The notes under the pieces were generated by a model that did no database searches, was not told the origin of the DNA, and worked only from the letters and a program-made list of their open reading frames with translations. This document shows, in pieces, positions 35,916 to 44,600 of a DNA stretch of 64,000 nt; within the stretch, counting starts at the first letter, position 1, and every line of letters starts with the position of its first letter. The position numbers and the translations under genes are program-made. This DNA comes from CAZKBP01 sp964551015 (GTDB lineage Bacteria; Bacteroidota; Bacteroidia; Cytophagales; Microscillaceae). The DNA is taken from positions 1 through 64,000 of the forward strand of contig CAZKBP010000005.1 in assembly GCA_964551015.1 (NCBI GenBank), given 5' to 3'.

Positions 35916-37607
35916 ATGAAAAAAATATTGATCCTTGGGTCGCTGCTCTTTTGGGCTAGTAGCTATGCACAAGCACAGAGTACTTTTATTCCGCTTAATC
36001 CCGATTATTATCATTTGATTGATCGTTTTGAGATCAAATCAGGGCGTCTGAGTGATCGTTTACACACGCAACTCAAACCTTTCGCCCGCAAAACGATTGC
36101 CGAATTGGCAGATAGCACTTGGTCAGTCATTCCCGACCTTTCGCCTGTGGATCAATTTAACTTAGCATACATCAAAAATGACAATTGGGAATGGTCTAGC
36201 ACCACCAAGGGCGATAGTCGCCAGCCGATCCTCAAGCATTTCTACAAAAAACAATCAGACCTCTATCAAGTGCAGGTCAAAAACTTTGATCTGCACATCA
36301 ACCCCGTCTTGCACGGCTTTGTGGGCTATGAAACCGAAGACGACGAAACGCCTTATCTGAACACGCGTGGCGTTCAAATCCGTGGAAATATTGCCAATAA
36401 GGTAGGTTTTTATACGTATCTCACCGACTCGCAAGGGACTTTCCCGCAGTACGTGAGCGACCAAATTACCGAGTGGAATGCCGTACCGGGAGAAGGTTTT
36501 TACAAAAGAGATTTGGGAGGAGACGGTTTGGATTTCCTAACGGCTCGAGGCTATATCACTTTTGATGTGATTGACGAAATCATTAGCCTGCAGTTTGGCT
36601 ATGATAAAAACTTGATGGGGAATGGCTATCGCTCTATGATTCTATCCGATTTCTCGAGCAATTATTTGTTTATGCGAATCAATACGAATGTTTGGAAATT
36701 AAATTACCAAAATATCTTCGGGCAAATCACAGCGGAAGTCCTAAACAGTGATGGTTTTTACCCTCAAAAATACTTTGCCCACCATCAACTGAGCGTGAAT
36801 GTAACCAAAAATTTGAATATCGGCCTTTTTGAAACCATTATCTTCAACCGAGGTGATACTACTCGAAGTGGGAACGAAAGTGGGCAATTTGATTGGCGTT
36901 ATCTGAATCCGATCGTTTTTTATCGTTCCATCGAGCAGCAAGCCGGAAGCCCCGACAATGCGGTCGTCGGTATGGACTTCAAGTGGAATTTCTTGAAAAG
37001 ATTTTCTCTCTACGGACAGTTGGTGATTGATGAATTTGTGATCGCTGAGATTCGTAAATGGCGAGGCTGGCGTGGTAACAAACAATCAGGGCAGATTGGC
37101 TTTAAATACATCGATGTGGCAGGCGTAAACAACCTTGATCTACAGGCCGAGGTCAATATTGCCCGACCTTATATGTATTCGCATAATTTCCTCTATGGAG
37201 AATTTAGCAACTATAATCAACCGCTGGTGCATCCGCTGGGAGCTAATTTTTATGAATACGTGGGCGTAATGCGCTTTCAACCCATCAAACGCCTGAACCT
37301 GACCGGGAAGCTGATTTACGCGGATTATGGTACCGATGAAAATGAAGACTTTAACTGGGGGCAAGATATTTTTAAAAACAACGCTACCTTCGAGCAGGAG
37401 TTTGGCAATGAGATTGGGCAAGGCGTCTCTACCCAATGGCTTTTCTTGGATTTTACGGCTACTTGGCAGATTCGGCATAATATGTTTGTTGATCTCAAGC
37501 AGGTCTACCGTCGCTTGAACAGTGCGCTAGACGCTCGAGATCAAGAAACATTTTTTAGCTCAATTGTTTTCCGTTGGAATGTACCCCAGCGTTTGCATGA
37601 GTTTTAG
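35916..37607 (+). CDS. Outer-membrane beta-barrel protein, possibly Wzi-like
   Basis: 563 residues from the ATG at 35916, which starts a signal peptide (KKILILGSLLFWASSYAQAQ); the frame upstream of this is ignored. After a helical N-terminal part (YYHLIDRFEIKSGRLSDRLHTQLKPFARKTIAEL) the protein has many alternating amphipathic strands rich in Tyr, Phe and Asn, with turns such as GNGYRSMILSDFSSNYLFMRINT, and ends in aromatic RWNVPQRLHEF. This pattern fits an outer-membrane barrel similar to the capsule assembly protein Wzi family or gliding-associated RemB-like proteins in Bacteroidota. The specific role is uncertain. It converges with the aldo/keto reductase gene. Confidence 0.6.
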   Translation: MKKILILGSLLFWASSYAQAQSTFIPLNPDYYHLIDRFEIKSGRLSDRLHTQLKPFARKTIAELADSTWSVIPDLSPVDQFNLAYIKNDNWEWSSTTKGDSRQPILKHFYKKQSDLYQVQVKNFDLHINPVLHGFVGYETEDDETPYLNTRGVQIRGNIANKVGFYTYLTDSQGTFPQYVSDQITEWNAVPGEGFYKRDLGGDGLDFLTARGYITFDVIDEIISLQFGYDKNLMGNGYRSMILSDFSSNYLFMRINTNVWKLNYQNIFGQITAEVLNSDGFYPQKYFAHHQLSVNVTKNLNIGLFETIIFNRGDTTRSGNESGQFDWRYLNPIVFYRSIEQQAGSPDNAVVGMDFKWNFLKRFSLYGQLVIDEFVIAEIRKWRGWRGNKQSGQIGFKYIDVAGVNNLDLQAEVNIARPYMYSHNFLYGEFSNYNQPLVHPLGANFYEYVGVMRFQPIKRLNLTGKLIYADYGTDENEDFNWGQDIFKNNATFEQEFGNEIGQGVSTQWLFLDFTATWQIRHNMFVDLKQVYRRLNSALDARDQETFFSSIVFRWNVPQRLHEF

Positions 37608-37698
37608 ACAATTAAAAAATCTCGGTAAAAATTGGTCATTAAGCCCAAAAAGAAACGTATCACCCATAACTCACCACGGAAAACTAATTTATACTCAC

Positions 37699-38682
37699 TT
37701 AAGCGTTAACCAAGCTCATCCCGCGGTCGTCGTAGCGTCCACCGACTACCTCGATGCTTTCCATCCAAGTACGAATGGTTTTGAGGTCATTTTCATCCAG
37801 ATAAATGGTATCGGCCTCGACATTTTGTAGGAGATACTTGCGACGCTTGGTACCAGGGATGGGTACTATGTCTTTGCCCTGAGCCAATACCCAGGCCAAA
37901 GCAAGTTGAGCGGGTAAAACACCCTTGGCTTCGGCCATTTGCTCGATTTTTTTGACTAATTCTAGATTTTTGTTGAAATTTTCTCCCGTAAATCTAGGAT
38001 TAAAACGACGGTAATCGTCCTCGGCCAAATCCTCAAATTTCTTAATCTGACCTGTCAAGAATCCTCTTCCCAAAGGACTGTAAGCAACCAGTGCTACGTC
38101 TAACTCTCGGCAGGTGGGAATGGTTGTTTCCTCAATATCAAAGCTCCAGATTGAGTACTCAGACTGTACCGCCGTGATTGGATGGACAGCATAAGCTTTT
38201 TTGAGGGTTTCTCCCGATACCTCCGAAAGACCCAAGTAGCGTACTTTTCCTTCTTCTACTAAGCGCGACATGGCTCCCACGGTTTCCTCAATGGGCGTGC
38301 TGGGGTCAACGCGGTGAAGATAATAGAGATCAATGACATCCACATTCAGGCGTTTGAGGCTGGCTTCACAAGCTGTTTTTACATATTCGGGCTTGCCATT
38401 GATGCCAATCATCTCCGTTTTGGTGCGCTGAATACCAAATTTGGTCGCTAATACTACTTCATTTCTACGATCTTTGAGGGCTTTGGCTAGTAATTCCTCA
38501 TTATGACCAATGCCGTACATATCGGCCGTATCTAAGAAATTGACCCCATTGTCAATGGCCGCGTGGATGGTAGCGATGGATTCTTCCTCGTTGGTTTGTC
38601 CGTAAAATTCAGACATTCCCATCGTACCCAGACCGATGCGACCTACGGCTAGGTCGCTTTTTCCTAATTTGACTTTTTGCAT
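37699..38682 (-). CDS. Aldo/keto reductase
   Basis: 327 residues, full length for the family. The catalytic tetrad is visible: Asp51 and Tyr56 in FLDTADMYG, Lys81 in LATKFG, and His123 in YYLHRVDPS. The C-terminal NADPH-binding segment (VPIPGTKRRKYLLQNVEA) is intact. Reduces aldehydes or ketones with NADPH; substrate unknown. A 16-bp palindrome 35 bp upstream of its start is shared with the adjacent TetR gene, so its expression is probably repressed by that regulator and induced by a small ligand, perhaps its substrate. Both genes are on the minus strand, with the TetR gene upstream. Confidence 0.93.
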   Translation of the reverse strand: MQKVKLGKSDLAVGRIGLGTMGMSEFYGQTNEEESIATIHAAIDNGVNFLDTADMYGIGHNEELLAKALKDRRNEVVLATKFGIQRTKTEMIGINGKPEYVKTACEASLKRLNVDVIDLYYLHRVDPSTPIEETVGAMSRLVEEGKVRYLGLSEVSGETLKKAYAVHPITAVQSEYSIWSFDIEETTIPTCRELDVALVAYSPLGRGFLTGQIKKFEDLAEDDYRRFNPRFTGENFNKNLELVKKIEQMAEAKGVLPAQLALAWVLAQGKDIVPIPGTKRRKYLLQNVEADTIYLDENDLKTIRTWMESIEVVGGRYDDRGMSLVNA

Positions 38683-38717
38683 GACTTCTTGTGTTTGAGG
38701 TTGTGAAAAATGTATTT

Positions 38718-38733
38718 GAATGAATATTCATTC
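38718..38733. promoter_or_regulatory. Operator of the TetR-family repressor upstream of the aldo/keto reductase gene
   Basis: A perfect 16-bp palindrome GAATGAATATTCATTC. It lies between the TetR gene and the reductase gene, 35 bp ahead of the reductase start, and nearly the same sequence occurs at the TetR gene start (39350-39365). Palindromes of this tgaatgaa type are common TetR-family operators. Confidence 0.8.
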
Positions 38734-38760
38734 CGTTTTATAGAAAATAAAAAAAGCTTG

Positions 38761-39342
38761 CTATAATCTGATTGCATCCCAACAAGTGGCGATAGAACTT
38801 TCCGTCAAGGCTTCGTTCAAATCAACTTGCTGGTCAAGATGTAATCTGACGTGTGATTTGAGAATACCAAAGACAATCCCGACCAGCATGGGAGTAGGTA
38901 AGTCTTTGATAATTTGCTGTTTACGTCCGTCTTCCAGCAGTTGGATAAAAGGCTGAAAGCGTTTGGAGTTTTCTTCCCGGGTAGAAGAGTAGATAAAAGG
39001 AGAGTTGGTATATTGCTCTCCGAAGGTCATTTCCTGAGGATGATTTTTGTAAAAATTGACTGTGTTCCGATAAATTCTCACAAAATTCTCTCTCAGTGGC
39101 AACTCTTCCGAAAAATCTTGGAGCATAGCTTGAATCATACGCGCTTTGATTTCTTTGTATAACTCATTGATTAAATCTTCTTTATTGGCAAAATAGCGAT
39201 AAATTGTACCTGCTCCTACCTCCGCTGCCTCAGCGATCTTGGACATGGGCGTACCGTGGAAGCCATGTTCCGTAATCAATCCAAGGGTTGCTTGTAGGAT
39301 TGTATGCCTCTTATCACTTACTTTGTCTATATTTTCTGACAT
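38761..39342 (-). CDS. TetR/AcrR-family transcriptional repressor
   Basis: 193 residues from the Met at 39340-39342. An earlier in-frame ATG at 39361-39363 lies inside the operator palindrome and is less likely. The N-terminal helix-turn-helix is typical of TetR proteins: ILQATLGLITEHGFHGTPMSKIAEAAEVGAGTIYRYF, then ANKEDLINELY. The C-terminal ligand domain is variable, as expected. It should repress itself and the downstream aldo/keto reductase gene through the two matching palindromes and release on binding an unknown ligand. Confidence 0.92.
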   Translation of the reverse strand: MSENIDKVSDKRHTILQATLGLITEHGFHGTPMSKIAEAAEVGAGTIYRYFANKEDLINELYKEIKARMIQAMLQDFSEELPLRENFVRIYRNTVNFYKNHPQEMTFGEQYTNSPFIYSSTREENSKRFQPFIQLLEDGRKQQIIKDLPTPMLVGIVFGILKSHVRLHLDQQVDLNEALTESSIATCWDAIRL

Positions 39343-39349
39343 AACATAA

Positions 39350-39365
39350 GAATGAATGTTCATTC
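39350..39365. promoter_or_regulatory. Operator at the TetR gene start
   Basis: GAATGAATGTTCATTC, palindromic except for the two central positions, 8 bp upstream of the preferred TetR start. Same half sites as the perfect copy at 38718-38733, supporting autoregulation. Confidence 0.78.
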
Positions 39366-39505
39366 CGATTCAAAGGAAATAAATCTTCAGGAGAATGTCA
39401 AGGTTTAGAAAATATATTTCTTGATTTCGATAAGGGATTCTGTGAAAGTGTATAGAAAAACAAAATGTATGCATTAGTTTTCGACAAGTTTTCAAACAAA
39501 ACGCT

Positions 39506-40447
39506 ATGCTCATGCCAAATCGTTATATCCCGATCTTATCTGATTATGGTTTTAAAGTTACATTTGCTAATGAAAAGAATACGCTTTTTCTCAGAAAGGC
39601 CATTCAAGCCCTAATTCAATCACCCACGGCGATTGAAGAAGTCAGGCTTTCTAGAAATGAGTTTGCAGGTGTAACCAAAGAAAGCCGAGGAGGATTATAT
39701 GATCTAATTTGCACAGATGCCCAAGGAAATACGTTTATCGTAGAAATGCAGTTGGGAACCTATCCGCAATTTATACAAAGATCCAAGTTTTATGCTTTTC
39801 AAAAATTCAACACCTTGGTAATCAAGGGAAACTACCGCTTTGAGAATTTATCGAGAATATACTGCATCGGTATTTTAGGAAAAAACATTTTTCCCCACGA
39901 AGGTTATTATCATTTTTGCCAACTCAAAAATCAGGAAGGAGAAATTATTGATGAGCAAATGTTTCATATTGTAGTAGAAATTGCTAAATTCAATGAGCCA
40001 AAACATCACATAAAAAGAGATTTAGACAAATTAATCTATACCATGAAGCATATTCACAAAGTCACTGAGCCCATAGAATGGCCTGAATTCTGGACTGAAG
40101 AATGGATCGAAATCGCGATTCAACAGCTAGATACCCACAATCTCAGCCCTGACGAAAGAGCCGCTTACGAAATGACCCTGGCACACAACGCCTCGGTGAT
40201 ACAGATGCTCAAAGAAGAAGAAAAAAAAGAAAGATTGCTCGCAGAAAAAGAGAGATTACTCGCAGAAAAAGAAAGATTACTCGAACAAGAACGCCAGAAA
40301 GCCGAACAAGAACGCCAGAAAGCCGAACAAGAAAAACGACAAACGATCCAAAAGCTCCTCCATTTAGGGATGTTTACAGATGAACAAATTGCGGAATTAG
40401 CCAATACCACGCAGGAAGAGGTACAAGCAGTTAGGCAGTCTTTATAA
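39506..40447 (+). CDS. Rpn-family PD-(D/E)XK nuclease with repetitive coiled-coil tail
   Basis: 313 residues (Met1 or Met3). The N-terminal SDYGFKVTFANEKNTLFL and the nuclease core with Asp66 (LYDLICTD) and Glu80-x-Gln82 (FIVEMQL) identify the Rpn/PDDEXK_2 family, often annotated as transposase but known as recombination-promoting nucleases and, in E. coli, as toxic anti-phage proteins. A long coiled coil at about 234-286 is encoded by 21-bp tandem repeats (LLAEKER and QERQKAE units). The C-terminus FTDEQIAELANTTQEEVQAVRQ is a small helical domain. Internal ATG codons at 40172 and 40205 could start a short C-terminal product, as reported for Rpn systems. It lies upstream of an antitoxin/Doc pair and next to the TetR gene (divergent). 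Confidence 0.88.
   Translation: MLMPNRYIPILSDYGFKVTFANEKNTLFLRKAIQALIQSPTAIEEVRLSRNEFAGVTKESRGGLYDLICTDAQGNTFIVEMQLGTYPQFIQRSKFYAFQKFNTLVIKGNYRFENLSRIYCIGILGKNIFPHEGYYHFCQLKNQEGEIIDEQMFHIVVEIAKFNEPKHHIKRDLDKLIYTMKHIHKVTEPIEWPEFWTEEWIEIAIQQLDTHNLSPDERAAYEMTLAHNASVIQMLKEEEKKERLLAEKERLLAEKERLLEQERQKAEQERQKAEQEKRQTIQKLLHLGMFTDEQIAELANTTQEEVQAVRQSL
40232..40333 (+). repeat. In-frame 21-bp tandem repeats inside the Rpn gene
   Basis: Three units starting agatt at 40232, 40253 and 40274, then two units starting cgccag at 40292 and 40313, each 21 bp long. Every unit encodes one heptad of coiled coil, so gain or loss of units keeps the frame and changes coil length. Such tracts are prone to replication slippage. 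Confidence 0.85.
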
Positions 40448-40533
40448 ATTTTGGAACTAAAATTGCTATATATACATTTAGTCCAAACAAATACTGCCCA
40501 AAGAGGCATTGCACCATTAAGATTGAAGTAGAA

Positions 40534-40749
40534 ATGAAGCTAAATCATGCAGAGCGGTCAGAGTTGAAGTCGGCCATATTAGAAGTACTCGTAGAAAACA
40601 AGGAAGTGTTCAAGGAGGTAGTCCAAGAAGTACTCAGTGAGAATAAAATCATCCCTTCACCCCAAAAATTAAAAAGAAAAAACCGACTAGAAGCGATGAT
40701 TAATGAGGATTTTGACCAGTATGATGAGGTTTTTAAAAACCTAGCCTAG
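40534..40749 (+). CDS. Putative antitoxin of the Doc toxin
   Basis: 71 residues, highly charged. An N-terminal helix (ELKSAILEVLVENKEVFKEVVQEVL) may dimerise or bind DNA, followed by a basic linker (KLKRKNRLEAM) and a C-terminal INEDFDQYDEVFKNLA segment. That C-terminal pattern resembles the toxin-binding tails of antitoxins placed just before Doc/Fic toxins in Bacteroidota. It ends one base before the toxin start. The N-terminal part is not recognisably Phd-like, so this may be a less common antitoxin type. It is named from position and size. Confidence 0.68.
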   Translation: MKLNHAERSELKSAILEVLVENKEVFKEVVQEVLSENKIIPSPQKLKRKNRLEAMINEDFDQYDEVFKNLA

Positions 40750-40750
40750 C

Positions 40751-41218
40751 TTGAAAATAGAATACTTAGAAAAGGAAGACTTTACATTAATTAACCGAAT
40801 GACCGTCCGCAAACACGGTGGAAAATTTGTTCTTCCTTTCAACTATATGCACGAAGACGCACTAGATTACCTGATTGAAGCCGTCAGTGCCGAAATATCT
40901 GGAGAGCCGCTTTATCCTGAATTGTGGGACAAAGCGGCTCTCTACATGTACAGCATTGTTTCCAATCATGTGTTCCAAGATGGGAATAAACGTACTGGAT
41001 TGGAAGCCGCTTTGATCTTTTTGCGCTTAAATGGCCATCAGCTACAAACAGAATTACAGAAAATATCCTCCGAAGCAAAAACCAAAATTCCCGAACAAGG
41101 CAACACCACCACCCAAATCTTATTTCACTTTACCATGGAAATGGCCTCCGGAAAGATAGATTTAGATGAAGCCAAACTTTGGTTCCAAACCAATATAGTA
41201 CCCCTAGAAAATACCTAA
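40751..41218 (+). CDS. doc: Doc/Fic-family toxin (death on curing)
   Basis: 155 residues from a TTG start (40751-40753), one base after the antitoxin stop; the first ATG in frame would remove the N-terminal KIEYLEKEDF, which aligns with the usual Doc beginning. The catalytic Fic/Doc motif HVFQDGNKR (His73 to Arg81) is complete. Doc toxins modify the translation factor EF-Tu by phosphorylation, and other Fic proteins transfer AMP; the intact motif means the toxin is probably active. It forms a toxin-antitoxin operon with the gene before it and lies beside the Rpn nuclease gene, suggesting a small defence or stability cluster. Confidence 0.88.
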   Translation: MKIEYLEKEDFTLINRMTVRKHGGKFVLPFNYMHEDALDYLIEAVSAEISGEPLYPELWDKAALYMYSIVSNHVFQDGNKRTGLEAALIFLRLNGHQLQTELQKISSEAKTKIPEQGNTTTQILFHFTMEMASGKIDLDEAKLWFQTNIVPLENT

Positions 41219-41616
41219 AACCTCTTCTCCGACGCTATTGCGCAAAGCACCACAGCATAATTACGGGTGAAGGAACTTACAAGCCACTTGTCCCAAACAG
41301 AGATACTTATCTTTTTGTGGGAAAAACGAAAGGGGGATTTAAAATTCAAATGATTTACAGTCAGTTTCTTACATGAATGGCATTTGCTTGGATAATGCTA
41401 TCATAGGGGAGATGTATCTATAATTTGATCAGAACACTTCAATTGCCCAGAGCCTTGACTAAGGGAATGTAAATGGCTCACCGTCTAAACGATACAGCAT
41501 TTTCGCTGACAAAATGAATCAACTCAATCCGCATTTCTCCGTATGAGAAAGCATATCAGAGGCCACAATGGCCAGGTAAGCTGTATGTACCAAAACCTAA
41601 AACAATCCTAATCTCC
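41219..41616. other. Intergenic region between doc and the second giant gene
   Basis: 398 bp. No supported gene: a 65-codon frame overlapping the end of doc is not protein-like. A short inverted repeat tttctc/gagaaa (about 41534-41550) and ggcca/tggcc (41561-41573) lie ahead of the giant gene and may be part of its leader. No terminator with T run was seen after doc. Confidence 0.5.
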
Positions 41617-44600
41617 ATGAAAAATTTGTGCAAACAAACTCAAAACCAACATCTTTTCCTTGTTTTACTCTGCTTATGGAGCATTTTTGATCATAGCTCA
41701 GTTCAGGCACAATGTGGGGGTATTAGTACACTTGATTGCCCCAATGTGGTTCAAACCTTACCCTTCTCCCTAGATTTTACAGGTAATGAAGGCGGATTAT
41801 TAGATAATGCAGGCGACGAAACAGGTTTTAGTATGGTATTGCCCCATACTGGAGCCCGTTTTGCCGAAGATGAGCCCACTACTTTCCCCACCTTAAACGG
41901 CTATGAACCCGCTCAAATTGATATAGCTGGCGGTAACTTGGCACTGACGGCTAACCGAGGCATTGCCTTCCTGACTCCACCCAACGGGCCAAACAATCAA
42001 ATCAACAGCCTGGGGGTGGGCTTGCAAGCCAATAATCAGAAATTCGTGATAGAAACCAAAATCCTGAGCGTAAACACAGGAGGAGACTTGGCACAAACGG
42101 GGCTATGGTACGGGATAGACGAAGATAATTATGTAAAACTCGCCTTAGTCAACAATACCACCATTGAACTGGTAGGAGAAGCCGGAGGAAATCTTGCTCA
42201 GATTCAAACTCGAAATCAGGTCGATTTACTTAACCAAAATGTGCGTCTTCGTTTGGTCATTGATAACACAGGAGCTACGCCCAAAGCGAGAGCTTTTGCG
42301 GTAGTGGGTAGAGCTAGCGAATTGTACATTGGAGAAATCAATCACAATCTAGCACAAGGTATACTATTAAATGATGGTATCACGGATGAAGTCTCTTTCG
42401 CGGGTATTTTTGCCTCCTACCGAGATGGCGCACCCTTCGTTGCCGAATTTGATGGGTTTAGTATTCAGGAATTTACTAATTGCTATGAAATCAGCGATTT
42501 TTCTTGCCCTGATGTGGTGGTAGACATTCCTTATATCCTAGATTTTGATGGCACCGAACCAGGCTTGGCCGACCAAAGTGGAACCAACACCACCGGCTTT
42601 ACGATGATACAAACCCACAGTGAAGATCGCCTCGCACAAGATTTACCCCCACATCCGACCATCCGAGGTTATTTGCCCGACAACTTGAATATCAATGCCA
42701 ATCAGCTTCAACTGACGGCCGGAAAAGGAATTGCCTTTACCAATCCAACGTTGAGTGCCAATACCAATACGCAGGTGAATACTTTGGGAGTGGGCTTGCA
42801 AGCTGCCAACCGAGAATTTGTAATTGAAACCACCCTAGATAATATCAACACCGGAGGCGGATTTGCTCAGACGGGTCTTTGGTACGGTTTGGATGAAGAT
42901 AATTACATCAAACTGGCCGTGGTCAACAATACCATCATCGAGCTAAGAATCGAGACCGAGGGTTTATCGTTCGAGAATGAAGAAAGCTTGGCACGTATCA
43001 ACGGACTAAATCTGGCTAATCAAGATGTGCGCTTGCGTTTGGTCGTAGACAACACAGAGGCCAACCGCAAAGTAGAAGCTTACTACCAAATCAACAATGC
43101 TACGGAAGTCTTTTTGGGAGAATTGAACTATAATTTTGCCGTGGGACGCACGCTAATCGATGGAACTACGAGCGGTGTATCCTTTGCGGGTATTTTTGCT
43201 ACTTATCGGAATGGGACTCCTTACACTGCTAATTTTGAGGATTTTAAGATTGGAGATTACCTTGCCTATGAACCCCGAGAATTGATCTTTACGGTAGAAG
43301 AAGGTGAAACTACGCCTGCCCAAATCGCCGAACTGATTTCTAGCCAAGGCAATCCACCCCTCACATTATCCAAAGACCCGACCAGCCCTGCCAGTGATTG
43401 GCTGATCTTGCCCACCACGCCGAGTTTGGGCGACCAGTCCTTTGCCATTGATGCCACGGGACTCACCGCAGGAACGACCCTCAACGCCCAAGTATTAGCA
43501 GAAGCTACGGATTATTTACCCGGTGAGTTAGAGGTTACGCTCCAAGTCATTGCTCGTGATTTAGATTTTCGTCCTGATCGTTTGCATTTTGTAGTTTCTG
43601 AGAATGGCGGTGTGGTCAGCAAACCTGTGGAATTATATGCCAGTGCGGGAGCAATTCCAGTAACTTTAAGCAAAACGGCTGGAAGTGATTGGCTCGTGCT
43701 TCCTGCTTCGCCCACAGCTGGCGAAATATCTATCCAAATTGACCCCACTGCTCTCAACGCCGGAGATGCCCTGACCGCCACCCTTACGGCTTCGGCAGCC
43801 GGCTATCCAGATACTTTTTTAGCAATAGAAGTACAAGTCATTGGCTTGGCAAGTACCCTACAGTTTAACTTCCAAGATGCAGCTACCACGCCGCCCGTGG
43901 GTTGGCAAAAAGATTTTGGAGAAGCTTTTGACCTGCGAACGGGCGCATCTCAGGGAACGGGCTTTACCTACGGCTGGAAAAATTTTGCCAATCAAGAACC
44001 CGTTGACTTTACTGCCGAAGGTAGAAATCGAAATAATCCCGCCGGAGACCCAATTCTCAAAACACTAGTCCATATGCAACGCTTCCTTAACAATGGTTAT
44101 TGGGAGCTAGAATTGCCCAATGGAGCCTATCGGGTGGATGTCTCGGCAGGAGATGGCTCTGGAAGTACCGACAGTGAACATGCGCTCAACGTGGAAGATC
44201 AGCAAGCCATTGCTCCTTTCGTACCCACCGCCGGGGAGTTTCGTGGTGGTACGGCTAATGTTCTCCTACAAGACGGCCTGCTCACGATCGACGCAGCGGG
44301 GGGAAGCAACACCAAAATCAACTCCGTTCGTATCCGACCCATCGAGGGCATTCTCTCTTTTGATACGACTCGCTTGGATTTTGTAGCCTTCGTGGGCGAA
44401 ACACCTGATCCAGCCACAGCTTCCCTCTCGGCTAATATCGGCAATCCAACTTTTACGCTAAACCATCGGGAGATTAGCCCGAATCAAGTAGTCAATCCTA
44501 CTTGGCTGATTATGCCCGCTGTTCCTGCTTACGGGTCAATGGAGTTTGCGGTTGATCCAACTGGTTTGGCTCCCGGGGTTTACAAAGCTCTAGTAGAAGC

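Noticed and set aside
39506..40447. Insertion sequence/transposase
   Set aside because: PDDEXK_2 proteins are often labelled transposases, but no terminal inverted repeats or target duplications flank this gene.
41179..41376. 65-codon frame overlapping the end of doc
   Set aside because: Overlaps a well-supported gene and shows no protein-like pattern.
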